Assembly (NCBI GenBank): GCA_002633025.1 | Contig: NMRB01000063.1 | Coordinates: 466,522-530,521 of the forward strand | DNA from: Notospermus geniculatus | Lineage: Eukaryota > Nemertea > Pilidiophora > Heteronemertea > Lineidae | Length of the DNA: 64,000 bases | Direction of reading: 5' to 3' | Shown here: piece after piece, positions 36,382 through 49,400 of the stretch | How the letters are laid out: each line of letters opens with the position of its first letter | Numbering within the stretch: the first letter of the stretch is position 1 | The notes under the pieces: model-generated | Told to the model about the DNA's origin: nothing | Database searches by the model: none | What the model saw: only the letters and a program-made list of their open reading frames with translations | Translations under genes and position numbers: made by a program

Positions 36382-36820
36382 TAATAAACTACCCCTCTCC
36401 AAATAAACTCATCAATAAAGCAACAGACCCTCTACCACATAATATTCTAGACAAATTCCCTCCCTCAAAATGTGCTCGCCACGGGTGAATATGCTAGTAA
36501 ATACTAACCCCTGACTGATCTGATTGGATCATACTAAACTTGAGCGAATTCTCACTATAGAAAACCCAAAGTTTTTTCTAAGCAGATCGCAAAATCGTTG
36601 TTTCCATCTTGTACAACAAAATGGGAGTTGCTTCAAATTTCTTCATTACCATAAAGCAGTTGTTTGCACATCCTAAGTGTAAATACAACATTTTAGAAAT
36701 TTGTGCTCATATTTTGATTACCCATGGGCAGTTTAGAGGACTGAATTCCAAGTGCAATAATATATTCACGGTTTCAAAGTTTCTTGAACTTCTGTTCTTG
36801 CAGCACTACATTGAAAAAGT
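36382..36820. other. No recognised feature
   Basis: An N at 36381 marks an ambiguous base or join. No gene or repeat seen up to the minisatellite. Confidence 0.45.
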
Positions 36821-37195
36821 TGTGTCCTCTGTTGGACTGCAGTGAGAAAGTGTGCACACCTGGACATGTCCTCTATTGGCTGCAGTGGGAAAAAGTGTCC
36901 CCTATTGACCCTGCCATGAGAAAGCATGTCCCCTATTGACTCTGCCATGAGAAAGCGTGTCCCCTATTGACTCTGCCATGAGAAAGCTTGTCCCCTATTG
37001 ACTCTGCCATGAGAAAGCATGTCCCCTATTGACTGCCATGAGAAAGCGTGTCCCCTATTGACTCTGCCATGAGAAAGCATGTCCTCTATTGACTCTGCCA
37101 TGAGAAAGCGTGTCCCCTATTGACTCTGCCATGAGAAAGCATGTCCCCTATTGACTCTGCAGTGGGAAAACATGTCCTCTATTGACACTGCTGGA
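36821..37195. repeat. 31-bp minisatellite (CCATGAGAAAGCRTGTCCCC)
   Basis: About 11-12 units of CCATGAGAAAGCRTGTCCCC followed by TATTGACTCTG, 31 bp. Central units are nearly identical; edge units (CAGTGGGAAAA, CTGTTGGACTGCAGTG) are diverged, the usual pattern of an array homogenised from the middle. One unit near 37027 lacks about 2-3 bp. Confidence 0.95.
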
Positions 37196-38345
37196 AACAG
37201 AACTACAGTGTGTGCATGAAGAACTCAACATACTCTAGCTCGTCTTCAAAAGATATTTGTCTTTCTTCTAAACGCTGCAGAGATCCATGCATGTGTTTGG
37301 ATTAGATAAAAACTTGTAGGAATTACCAACATTTACTAGTAGGAAGTAAGCACAAAGGGAATGTGAGATTTATTTGACAAATTGACAGAAGTGTTGAATG
37401 ATCAGCAACCTCTCAAAAAGAACTGAAATCTTCCAGTAGACTTCTTGGCAAGTTTATTATCTAGAGAATAATATTTAGAAATTCTCATAGCAGAACATTT
37501 TTACACCAAAAACTAACACAATTAACACATATACAATGAGATTGGGGTGTAGTGAACCTTGTAAGCTGATTTCTTGCCGGGGTGTCTATAGAAGACCAGT
37601 GACATTAAGAACTGTGATTGTATTGGTTTGGAAAGTAATAGATATTCAACAAAGGCCTAGCATTCATAATCCAAGTGAACCCTTTCTTTTTTACGACAAA
37701 TCTTTTCTTTAATTAGCTCTTGGCGTTGGTAACTTGTTGAGAAGCAGATTAGCCAAAAATTTGTCATTTTCCTCCCAAACCTGTGAGACATTGTAATGTA
37801 TTGTACATGTAAGTTCCTTGTACTTTTGTTCAGCGTTTATGACTTAAGAAGGATATTATAGAAAGTAAATGAAGCGTGCATCTTATGTTGCTTTTAGGCC
37901 TTTTTTGTGTGTTGGCTACCACAGGGTCCATAGGGTGCAAGGACTTAGCGTTTGACCACATTTAGCACATACACTTGGGGATCGACAGGTCTGACGGACC
38001 TCTCACACTCGTGAATTTGTAGCAAGATGACGGAATATCACACTACTATAAGGATGGATATAGAACACATGATAAATGGCACTGGTGGTTGGAATAGGAT
38101 TTTGGGGTAAGTTCCTCTGAAAATTTGGTAGGCCTAGCCCTACGTTGCCCACGAACTTTGTCATAGCACAAAGGACGGACATATCCAATGCTCGGTTATT
38201 TCGAAATGTGCGGCATTTGGTAAATACCATATGTACCGTAATACTCAAAAGGGGACATGGATGTTGTCCTGAATGATGTCGTGATCAGTAAGTGTTGACA
38301 CAAATGGTTTCAAACGCTGTGGTTTTGTCCATCCTGAGAATCTCA
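37196..38345. other. No recognised feature
   Basis: AT-rich, no convincing frame or repeat. Confidence 0.45.
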
Positions 38346-38474
38346 GGGCGGGCCGTCACGAAACTCCGATAGCACTAACAGTGCCTAACAGAGAGGTATG
38401 CAATGGCTTTTACCATTACAGAATTTCTCTGTTAGGCCCTGTTAATGCTATCGGAGTTTCGTGGCGGTCGGCCC
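38346..38474 (+). mobile_element. 129-bp hairpin MITE, copy 1
   Basis: GGGCGGGCCGTCACGAAACT pairs with AGTTTCGTGGCGGTCGGCCC; the pairing continues through CCGATAGCACTAACAG and CCTAACAGAGA. An asymmetric centre (GGTATGCAATGGCTTTTACC) gives it a direction. The copy at 58672-58800 is the reverse complement and has exactly the same length. Confidence 0.9.
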
Positions 38475-38650
38475 AGGTCGTTTACGGTCGTACCCCTCCC
38501 AAGTGGGAGGAGGGGAGCAGTTGTGAAGACCCTTGGTGCGAGATGTGTTTTCTCCTGCTCTATGAGAAACTGTCCAATATATTCTTTGTGTAGAAAAAGA
38601 AGCACCAAGCATGATACAGTGAATACACCAAATATTCAAGAAATCATCAT

Positions 38651-38760
38651 TTATTTTACAAATTTTCGGGCACCTGGCCCTTTGTCAGCTACAGTCTCAC
38701 AATCAATTTGTGAGACTGTACCTGATGAAGGGCAAGGGGCCCGAAAATGTGTAAAATAAA
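38651..38760. repeat. Head-to-head pair of CTGAnGAA-hairpin-CGAAA motifs
   Basis: The plus-strand arm reads GAGACTGTACCTGATGAAGG, then GCAAGGGGCCCGAAAATG, then TGTAAAATAAAT. The minus-strand arm reads GAGACTGTAGCTGACAAAGG, then GCCAGGTGCCCGAAAAT, then TTGTAAAATAAAT. GGGC pairs with GCCC before GAAA in each. The words are those of many retroelement 3' ends and resemble a hammerhead core. Confidence 0.6.
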
Positions 38761-39825
38761 TGCATGACTTCTGCAATATATTCTTTCGAAGCAAAATGTT
38801 ATATTGGGTTCTTTTACACTTCACTGTCTTAGAATTTTTGTTCACATGCAAAGCTTTCAAGATTGAAGTCCTATGTGTAGACATTTCCTGATGTTTCCAA
38901 AGAAGTTGATGCCAATGGCCTACGTTGCACCTTCAGGCTACATCCTGATATGTTATTTGGCTCGTTGCATCAAGAAACACTGCACACAATGTCAGATGAG
39001 GCTTCATTGTGAAACGATACGAACAGCAGTGTGAACCCTTCAGGATGTTATTGTCTGGGCTGCATGGTAAGGGACCTGGAGCCTTTGATGTCAGACAATA
39101 CGAGGATGCATTTCTCCAATAACAATAAGATGAGCTTTGTGAGGAGGCTTCTGTCGGAGTGAAAAATATCTCTTGGGATGATATTCAGCTTGGAGGATGA
39201 TGATAGTTTTTTGGTGGTTTTTAGGAGTCGCTTTGTATTGTGTTTTGTAGCCTTGTTCACAATTGGGCGTGCAGTTCTGATGTAACCTGGTGTTCAGCTG
39301 CACATAGTGTTGGTCCTGGACTGTTGTGATCATTCCTGGAACGTTGAAGGGTTACATCTCAATATTGCAAGAGGGTTGTTGTTCTATTGGGATGAAGGAA
39401 TGTCATGGGAAGAGGAATGCTGTGTATTTGCTGTGATGAAGGGTGTAAAAATGCATCAGTGGGGTGTACTTGCTTGAAAAAGAGATAACATTGGGAGGGG
39501 GCAGACCCCATCCATCCACTCCCCTAACCCACTTCTCATGGACCGTCAAAGGTATTGGCTTAAAGTAGGCCTTCGCTACCCATCTTCTCAATAGGAGCTG
39601 TCGGTGAGTTCACCAATAGGTGTCACTACGGCCCAATTTAATGCATATAGCGGACCCATTCATTCTTGATTGAGCACAATCACGTGGATTTTCCTGTGTA
39701 TTGGTCCGCTAGAACTTTGCTGCCATCTTTTGGCAATACGCGTGGCTGACTGCTCCTATTCCTACAGGAAAATCAATTGGTAACCCTATATCATGAATTG
39801 ATTTCAGTGGGATAGAAATGATATG
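38761..39825. other. No recognised feature
   Basis: Short frames only. Confidence 0.45.
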
Positions 39826-39922
39826 GGCTGGTATTCATAAAAGCTAGCGTAGTACATTTACATTGGACATTGCTGTGCAAATTTTAAGTAAAAGAATTTG
39901 CTAACTTTTATGAATACCAGCC
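39826..39922. mobile_element. Palindromic MITE (GGCTGGTATTCATAAAAG ends)
   Basis: GGCTGGTATTCATAAAAG pairs with CTTTTATGAATACCAGCC exactly at the ends; the 60-base centre pairs weakly. Related in its ends to the elements at 1363 and 44303. Confidence 0.75.
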
Positions 39923-39973
39923 ATTAAATACTTCTGATGTCAAAGCTGACGTCAGCCTCAGTTGACCCAACAA

Positions 39974-40028
39974 CACTGCAGGATATCCTTGTCATATTGT
40001 TCTTCTTTCCTGACAATATCCTGCAGTG
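39974..40028. repeat. Short hairpin (CACTGCAGGATAT)
   Basis: CACTGCAGGATAT..TTGTCA pairs with TGACA-ATATCCTGCAGTG over about 18 bp with a pyrimidine-rich loop. Confidence 0.6.
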
Positions 40029-41199
40029 CGGTAGGAATTTTGCCACGGTTTCTGGGGTAATTTATGCAGCTAAATGAGTCAAATAATTTGATATTTATTT
40101 TGATGCCCACATAAGTCAAGTGTCAACTTACCATTTGCTCTCTCTCGTAGCCTACTGCACAACCAAGTCTAAAACATGACCATTGCTTTCTCAATAACGA
40201 AGCCCATAAAAGAGTGACCCCAGGATTTCTCAGTGTGGGGGGATGGGCAGTTTGGGCCACAATTCTGTTTTTGAGGTCCCTCTGATGAATCAAATCAGTG
40301 GTGTTGTCCTCAGCAGTTGATAGAATCAACCTCCGTTTCATCTCTGAATCATCTTGAAATGAGACATTTTCCTCAATCCTGGGCCTGACAGGTGCTGCCA
40401 TCTGGCAACCATTGGCTGTACTAACGATCACTTACCAACAGGTGTTCTTTGTTCATCAGGATCTGTTGGAAGCCTTTCAGCTGAGTATTAGTTATGCATG
40501 CAATCACTGCTCGGTGTGACAGTTTAATGACATTCGTTGCATGCAACTTTTTAATGAACTTCTCCGTTTTGATGTATCAAACGTGATAGATGTTCTTTAC
40601 CTTTGATATTAGTTCATCTTGGGGTTGCTGAATCTGTTGATGCTGAGTACCTACTGTCCAATCTTACATTCATTAATTTGGACACAGCTTGCTAATTCAT
40701 TCATCAATTGACTGTAGCTATAACCTTTCGGTACATTCAAATATCCATTTAGTACCGATGAAACTTGTTTGCCTTCATCCAGGAATTGTGAGCAGTTCAA
40801 TGGTCTTTCGTGCACTGGGTGTTAACAAATACTTTTAAAATGGAATAATTTCTTCCAATCTTTTAAAGACGTTTTATCAATTGAAAAATATAAGTGATAG
40901 GATTTATGTTACATGTCATTAGTCCTTGTTCATCCAAATGGTTGCCCATGAAACAAAAGTTGGTCACTTGTGGCAACTGGCCTGGCCTGGTCTCAAAAAT
41001 GGCATGTTATTTAAATGGCTTGTCATGGGTACGGTAAGTTGGTCATTTTCAATGGGGATTTCGTCACACAAAATCCTATTGCTTGTAGTTTTCACTGCAA
41101 GTTTTCATTGAAAAATGTTTTCAAATAAATTATTGCACTTTAATAATAATAATACCAAAAGTATTTTTCAACACCGAACTCATACAATGAGCTAAGCAG
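40029..41199. other. No recognised feature
   Basis: Short frames only. Confidence 0.45.
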
Positions 41200-41285
41200 C
41201 AGCTGAGAGCAAGGCACTGAAACCTCTAGTTCTTGTATGGTGCTCTGCTCAGCTGAGAGCAAGGCACTGAAACCTCTAGTTCTTG
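41200..41285. repeat. 36-bp direct duplication
   Basis: The word starting CAGCTGAGAGCAAGGCACTG and ending CTCTAGTTCTTG occurs at 41200-41235 and 41250-41285, identical, offset 50. Confidence 0.95.
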
Positions 41286-43420
41286 CCAGGTGTTTGAACC
41301 TATTCAGGCAACACTGCTTTAACATGGTTAGTTAATTTCCTCATCAATTTTCGATCCCTGCAGGGCGGTGTACTTTGAATCCTCTTATTGCTAATAAAAT
41401 GAACTCTTAGAGAATGTTCGTAGCAAAGGGATGCAAAAATGTAAAATTTGGTTCCCATCAACCGACTGGCACAATTTGCTGCTGACGCTTCTTTAATGCA
41501 TTCTCTTATTGACATAACGTTGGCCAACAAAAACCCAGGCATGATGTGACATACCTTTCAAACTGATCAAAATATTCTGTTTGTCTTTTTCTTGTATTGA
41601 TTCTTTGAATTAGTAGGCAGAAGATATTTTTGTTTGGTTTCAATTTTGAATCAAGGGATCTATAAAATTTGTAAAATGTTAATCCTTTGTCAATAAGTAT
41701 GTTGCTGGAGGGTAATAGAAGCAAAAACGAAAAAACTTTTTTCTTTCTTTCGCTTCTGTTAGAAAGTGATACTTTTGAGTTGCTGCTTTTCAGTTTCTTT
41801 TTGAAAGCAAAGGACTCTCTTGAACGTGGTGAGGAAAAGGATAAAAAATTGCAAAAGAAATGAATAAAAAATCTCTGGGTATAGGATATCCTTTGGCCCT
41901 GTCATTCGAAGGGTATCCTGAGCTTGTTGCAAGGTCGGTCAAAGTGAATATGCAAGCAAGCTGTCTTTCTCGATGGCTAATCAAGCCATTTCTGCACTTC
42001 CTCGATGAGCATGACCGTGGTCATTGAAGTCTAATTTCCCTTGACATTTTATGATTGGAACTGTTGTGTCTTGCAGGTTTCCAATAAAATGGGAGATGAC
42101 TGCTGCCAACCAACTGATTGTTGTCTGCAGTAGAACATACTATACAGTAACTTACTGGGCTCAATTTAGATTGCCAACAAAACTTGGTGACAGTTTGAAA
42201 AAAAAATCCTTCTCGCTATATGGAAAATGCGTAACTATGGTTATGAAAATTTGCAAGTAGTATCCTCCTTTAAATAGAAGTGCAACTTCTAGAATATTCA
42301 ACTTTTGAAATGCTGACATGCTTGGTGAGAATTTCTAGCTCTGTTATTTATCCTTCATTGACATAACCAACACTGATCTAACAAACTTAATGCTAAACAC
42401 AAAAATCTATACGCTTTTCAAATGCAACAAAAACAGCCGATATCTCGCTTCACGTATTCGCTCGAGGCGGTGAGGATCCCAGTCATTTTGATGTAGCAAT
42501 GATGAGAAAGTCTTCATTTGTATGTGCGTATTGACACTTGTTGGGACACACCCATTCAATGAGAGATCACAATCGTTAGCTGATCTCTGCATTGTCTTGT
42601 GTATTGGCTCTGTGTTTAGCTGTACGTGGCATGTGCATGCATCTCGGAATCTCACCACACTGGTATATTCAATCTAACTTATTCCAGTCAACGTTCTGAT
42701 CTTGTTTAGTCAGATTTTATTGGAATCCACGTTTTATTTCTGTGCAGTGTTGTTGCTCATCTAACAGGAAGCGGCGTAACGTTTGTCTTGAGGTTGCTGC
42801 GCGACGTTTCATTGCTTAGTATCAAGGATGGATGTTGATATGATGGAAACCTGCAGGTGAGTTGACTTGTCATAGATATTGTGCGTGGTGGTGTGGCGCA
42901 TGAGGGCACTTGACACACCGTGGTGGGCTCTCTTGTCTTCATCATTCATGGGAGGTCTATGTGTATTGTGCCAAAGTTAGCGGAAATAGGTGAAGGGCGG
43001 ACCGAATATCTTATTGTGCGGGAAGCCTCCATGTCAGTTCTGAGTCACAATCAATGATTGTAATGACATTATTATTATCAAGTTATTGTTATCCATAATA
43101 AGATGGTCTTGGTTATCCTTGACATGGTTTTGTCATATCTATGGTTTCCCATCTACATCTATGTTGTGACTTGGTTTTTTGGTTTTAAAAAATCTGACTT
43201 TTCTGTTCTTGGTTTTGTCTTGCAGTTTTCCTGTTTTTGTTGTACTTGTTTTTTGTGGTAGTTTCGAACTTGGTTTCAGAAATGGTTTGCCATTGCCAAT
43301 GAATGTGATGTAAAGTTTTACCATGACTGCATCACAACTTGGTTATCAGTATGTTCAGGGGTGTCTTCCTATTTCACCTTCCTTTTCCCATTTCACTTTC
43401 CTTTTTCCATTTCACCTTCC
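41286..43420. other. No recognised feature
   Basis: Frames under 85 codons, no domain; T-rich stretch at 43150-43400. Confidence 0.45.
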
Positions 43421-43690
43421 TGGAGGCGACTGATCAGTCGCCAGAAACGGTCGATGTACGCACCGTTGCGACTCGCTGGAACTGAGATCTTGCCAGTCGC
43501 CGTGAGTTGCACATGTTCACCTTTCTAGCGACTAGCTATCCAGTTTTGTCAGTCGCTGCGATGTACGCAGGCTTGCAACTGCAGTGCCAGTTTTTCCGAG
43601 TTGCCGAATTTGCGATATGCGCACAGCACGTACGTACCAGCAATTGATCGGATCAGTTGCTTCCAGTCGCAAGTGTGATGTACGCTAGGC
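43421..43690. repeat. GC-richer patch with repeated CAGTCGC and GATGTACGC words
   Basis: CAGTCGC/GTCGC and GATGTACGC recur three or more times (near 43452, 43559, 43676), with GTTGC/GCAAC words between them. CpG content is higher than nearby. Probably a degraded element; no clear ends. Confidence 0.45.
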
Positions 43691-44302
43691 TTTCGAGACA
43701 AAGAGTACCTTCTCAATCAGGACAGAGCTTCTTTTCCTACTGCTGAAATATGTCCGAACAGACTTGAGAGACTTGGTAACATTTACACATTGAACTGACA
43801 TTGATGCAGCTCTTTGAAGAGTCAGTCTCTGTCTTTCTTATCAGTGTGTTAGTCACAGCGATGACATGACGTCAAAAAAAAGTTTGACTCTTATCGTTGT
43901 CTTCTATTCAAAGTCTCATCTTTTGTTGTGACAATTTATCCTATGCTAAAAGATCATCTGCCATCCTTAAATATTTTTTCCTGATGATTCATGTTCTAAG
44001 AGAATGTCACTGCCGTCTCATAAGCAACAAATCCACATGGGATTCAAAGAAGTTCCAGTTTTAGATTAATATCCAAAAGTGATCGAACTTTATGAGCAAG
44101 TCTTACATGGTTGAATACTTTGGATTCTAGTGATCAAATGCACTGCATAGTTACTCCAACTTTTGCCCAGTCCTTTCATTGGATCAGGGCAAGTCAGCTT
44201 GGAGTTGGCCTACGCTATTGAAGTGAGAGATACATAGATGCCAAGCTGACAATTGGTATGTTCTGAAAGGGAATTAGTTGCATCAGTCAAAAATAACACT
44301 AA

Positions 44303-44420
44303 GGCCCGTATTCTAGAAGCCTCCTTAACTCTAAGGTCCACTCTAAGCTTTTGTATTCTGCCCTGCAAATAATAGCTAAAGGTAAACTTTTGAATTAAGG
44401 AAATTTCTAGAATACGGGAC
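44303..44420. mobile_element. GTATTCTAGAA palindromic MITE, copy 2, TAA target site
   Basis: GGCCCGTATTCTAGAA and TTCTAGAATACGGGAC are inverted ends, and TAA lies on both sides (44300-44302, 44421-44423). CCTTAA / TTAAGG and CTAAGGT words pair inside. A 3-bp TWA duplication with GG-rich ends is typical of PIF/Harbinger (Tourist-type) elements. Confidence 0.8.
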
Positions 44421-44632
44421 TAAGAATAATTTCGTGACCTGTGAAATTCACCCTTGAAACCCTAATGCTTGACCTTGAGGATGAATTGGGAACGGGTGAA
44501 ATGGGAAGACACCTTGATGAGACTAAAAGTCATGGTTCTTGTCCCTGAGTTTGTGTGCTGGGGCAAGAAGACCCACACAGGTGGAGAGTATAGCCTGGAG
44601 TGGTCTCCATACCTCCAACAAAACCCAGTTAA

Positions 44633-44669
44633 ATTATACATTACTTTACACTGTAAAGTAACGTATAAT
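44633..44669. repeat. 37-bp near-perfect palindrome
   Basis: ATTATACATTACTTTACA, one C, then TGTAAAGTAACGTATAAT; 17 of 18 pairs match. Confidence 0.9.
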
Positions 44670-45565
44670 GTAACTGATGTCAAATGAACTGTCACAAAGA
44701 CATGAATCTTCTTCAGTCAGCTCAGCCATGTCAGCTGTTGAGTCATTGTGCTTACATGTACAAATACTGGCGATAAAAGCGGTACCTTTTATGTTAAAAT
44801 GGCTCATCGAACCAGCAACATTTGGGGGACACGCACAAATATAATTGGCCCTCTTTGGGTTGGGTCTTGCATGGTACTCATTACCCTTGGGTGTGCTGTA
44901 CAAATCAATGGTCCTAGGTAGTTGTTAATGAGGATATGATAGTCATCAGTTCTTGTACGCTTTTGTCTCTCCTGTCCCTGTGTATATCATGTAATAATGG
45001 CTAATTAGCCACCATTAGCATTTACTGGGTTACCCTTCATCTCCAAGGGTTCAAAAACCACCTGTGACACCGTGTATATATGAGGGCTAAAATCAATTAT
45101 TGCCATGGTAACAAATGTTTTGTCTTAGTTTTTCTTTTTTTCTCAACAATGGCCATCAAAGGTTTATATACATAGGATCTCCTACCAGACAAATCTTATT
45201 GTCAGAACGGTAGCAATTCCCCGAGGCTTTTGTGGGAGGGATGGGGGTCTGTGATACAATATGGGGCTAATTGATTTGCCTTTCTTCTGTATTCTAATTG
45301 GTGACACTGGCTCGAGTGTCCAGAGGCATTTCAACTACCCATCCAGCATGTTGGAGTAGTTTCAAAACTTGCCGTGTAGTACAAATCTAGGACTTTCTTG
45401 CTGGGTGGCAAAATGCTTGATGTGCAGAATAATTTAATATGCAGAAAATGCAAAAACCTTTTGTGATCATATAATCAAATGCATCAGGAACATAGAGGAG
45501 GCTCAATCCCTGATACAAGATCCCTTGTGCCGACTTCATGAAATTTTGTCTCCTTCAAATGTAAA

Positions 45566-45763
45566 TGTGACCGTCCGCAACAAAACCAGTGCAAAAGTCC
45601 TACGGAAAATGAGTCTGTACGTACTGACATGACACCAGGAGATAAAGAAATAGAATCACTCAGACTTCACAACAGACAGACAATACTGAAATTGACAGAT
45701 AATTTGGTCCCAATTTGCCAACCTCGGAGTGACTTACGACTTGTTTTGTGGTGGAGGGTCACA
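45566..45763. mobile_element. TIR element (TGTGACCSTCC ends)
   Basis: TGTGACCGTCCGCAACAAAA at 45566 and TTTTGTGGTGGAGGGTCACA ending at 45763 form an inverted repeat of about 34 bp with several mismatches. Non-coding interior. Confidence 0.65.
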
Positions 45764-46325
45764 AATGGTAACATATGCCCAAAAAACAGCCCAACTAGGA
45801 TAAAATCTCATGAAGGCAAGGCAGCTAAAGAGGGTAAATAACTTGATGAATTAGTGGAAAGCCATTTTAGGATATGGCTCAGATGGACCAAGTGTACCCT
45901 CCATTAAAATCACACTAACTGGAAATCATGCCAACTGCCGACATACGCCTGCCTGAGTTTTCTCAGACAGTGCTAATGGATCTTCCACCTGTGTGGGTGC
46001 TTTGAAGCTGTAACCCCAGTGTCCTTTTGCAAATACCCTGCAGGGTCAAAGTGGCTATCATCCAATGTCTAGTGAGCATCTCATGCCGTGGATTTCTACT
46101 TTTCAGTTGCGTAAAAGGAACACACCTTAATCGTATTTTTGGACAGAAACCCAGCATTGCTGTTATTTTCTGCAATAAATTGCTTGGCTGAGCACCCGAC
46201 TGGAGGAGGCCCCACATTTTGTGCTGGCCTACATGTAGTTTAATTGCATTTTTCATCAAATTTTAATCAAAAATTGAAGTGGGTGATTTGTGCAGAAAAT
46301 GACGGGAAATATGATGCAAAAATGC
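45764..46325. other. No recognised feature
   Basis: Short frames only. Confidence 0.45.
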
Positions 46326-46438
46326 CGTCACATCAAATGGAGTGCATGGCATGTTTCGAAAAAGAGGCTGATAATGCAAAAAAGACCGGATATTTGCAGA
46401 CCGAGTAAAAATTCGTCAACTTGGGGTTTGTCTATTTC
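46326..46438 (+). repeat. Dispersed repeat ACATCAAATGGAGTG, copy 2
   Basis: Partner of 25702-25805; same words in the same order, more inserted bases in the middle. Confidence 0.6.
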
Positions 46439-49400
46439 TCCAAATCCCCTGTACTTCAACGGCACAATGTGCTGTACGTGAATTTGCATGATGCCAAAAT
46501 CCGCTGTGATATGTGATGTCATCGTGTCACAAAGTTGGTGATATGCTCCTTCACCTTGAGACACACAGTTCATCAAAATAGCATTGACCTCTGATCGTTC
46601 ATCCACTCCAACTCACTACAGTCATTTTACAGATATATTCATTTGTAATGAGAGATTTTCTTCAAATATATATCAGCGATTGATTTTCCTCTATATAATC
46701 TATGTTTGAAAACCGATCCAACGAATTGATTAGTATAGGTCGTGTATATGAACCTAACTAGCTATGCCCTTAGGGTGCACTCTTTGCACGGCTTGGTATA
46801 TTTAGTCCTGGTCATGAGATCTTCATTATGATGTCAGTGTATTGGGTATGATTTTGTCATCCATCATAGGTGTGTTATTGATATGTATTGATGAAGTGTT
46901 TGGTCATTGATTAAAGCCTAATGCAGCAAAACCATTGTTTGGGGGTAGTGCGGTTACTAGGGCCGTTTAGACGACCAAGCCAAAAAACCACATTCAGATT
47001 CGATCCGATCGACCCGCATTCTGGACTGGATGTGTTCCAAGTTTTTGGGTAGCGTTGCACATGCATGCTAATCTGGTCACATTCTGACTTCAAATTACCC
47101 TTGTGGACTCCACAGCGAGTGCAGTCAGTGGAGGAAGAAAACCACATCTGCTATACAATAAAATCTTGTGAAAGATTGACAAAATAGACTCTGTATTGCT
47201 GACGTCAGTGTTGTTGATTTCAAAATGCTTGTCTGACTTTCCCATTGACAAAACTGCAACAAAAGAGAAATACCTCTTTCAAAGATTTCCATTATGACTA
47301 TACCCTGCCACGTCATGTACATTTCACCTGTTGATGATGACATAATCAAGTCACAACATTTCCACTGGTGTCTTTAGCATTCTTGGAAAAGATTTAGGCT
47401 CAGCCTGAATACACCGGTGTTCTTCTGTTGGTAAATGTATTGGTGTTCTCAGTGCTCATGTGTGTGATAGATATCCGATAAAAACTGTCATGGACTTCAA
47501 CAGGTTCCAGACCTCTGCAGCTGCAGCGGATTGTATGGGGTGAGTCTGGTCAACTGTAGTGTATAGTCCCAAATATTAACCGTAGGTGCTGAATTCATCC
47601 CAATCAAACCTGGGCAGTAGGCCTATGTGATTCATACTATGATTTCATGAAGGTTCTCTACTCTAAAAGAATAGCTCTGCACTTCAGATTTTATGAACCT
47701 GGTTTGCAGAAGAACCATTTTAAGTTTTTGTTTTAAATGAATAAATATGATTTTGCAACCTTAACTTGTAGGCTATCTGTCCTCTGATTCAACCTGCATG
47801 AAACTGGCCAAGGATCTGAGTCTACAAAGTGGATATGACTGACTCTGTCTGTTAAAGAAGGTCCCATAGGTACTCCGGTTTCCTCCTACATTACTATAAG
47901 CAGTCAGCATCTTGGTTTCAAAAAAGTACCTGATGATACTGAAATCGTCATCTGGTATCTTTTGACAAGAGGCAACTGAAATGACACACATTTATGATAT
48001 CGTGCAAGAAGCTATTTTGCCCGTGCCTGCCGTTTATCCTAAGACGCAAAGAACGTGACATCGGAGCTCGATGTTGAGGAGAGTTATCTCTCGCGCTGGC
48101 AAATCACGAGAGTCGTACTTTTAACATGTTAGAGGATTAACAGTATCAAAGCAGTCAGCATTGTGTCATTCTTATGCCTCGTACACGCCCACCTTTCCGA
48201 CTTCTGCACCGAGCTCACATTGGTCATCATTCCATCGGCAAACTATCACTTCTTTTGTGTTTTATCTCCGATTTGCCATTATTGTGATGAGTACAATATT
48301 TCCTTACTGGTTCGCCAAGATGTACTGATGGTTATTTTGTCTTAATCTGTGCTGTACAATCCATTAGCGGATGCTTTTTGCACTGCGTGCATCTCCTGTT
48401 GTCTATGCAATGGGAGGGGTTTTCGCCGGTGTTGATACTCGCGGAGTGGCCATGGATGTGTGGACATGGTTGATTCCAAGATGGCTGTCATGGTGATGAA
48501 CCATCAGAACTTGTTATGTTGGTAAAAATGTGATAATGATAGGACACTTTTATGATCAGAAGTTTTATATATGGCCGTTTGCTTGTGGCTATGAATTGTG
48601 CAAAACACGAGGACATAACGGCCTGATTTAACCACTTCAGGTGCTGGTGTAAAGTGTCATAGATTTTCCGTTTCTGATCTCATGTAGCTCCTAAGTATGA
48701 AAAGGGAATCCAAAAACCTGTAATGCATTTATTTCGACACCAGCTGTAGTTTACTTGTAATGCGAGTGTTGATGAAATGTAGGGAAGTGTGAATGGCATG
48801 TTTGCCAAGAAAAAACAAAGTGCTGGCTGCCTGCACACTTCATCATGTTTCCATGCATCATGTCATTGCTGTTGTCTGTGTCAATATTGGGTGGTTGAAA
48901 TAGATGGAAACTTGTTGAAATACAGTGATATAGCAATAGCAATATCATTTTAGAGATCTTGTGTACCCGCAATATCATTTGGCGGAGATCTCGTATACTT
49001 GGTTCTTGATGGTCGTGTAATATATTTGGCTACTTCAGACGGAGGAAAATGGATGTCATATTAATGTGAGTCTTGTCATTGCCTGCTTGAATGTTGAAGT
49101 GGGATCAATTTATCAGCCTCTGCCGAAAAGGAGCCAGTGGATCACTCAGGAGCAGTCANTGGGATGGACCACATGATGGAACGTCAGATGTTGAAATCAG
49201 ATTTTCCTGTGACGTCTTCAGGGTTGATGTCCACATGGAGTAATAGGTATGGTCATTGTTCTAGAAATATTATTCTGTTGATGATTCTCGAATTAACAGA
49301 TCTGGGCACTTCCGCCGAAATCGCAACCACAATCTCGATGTGAAACTGGGTGACGTGATGCAATCCATGATTCAGCAATGGTCGATTCTGACGCAATGTC

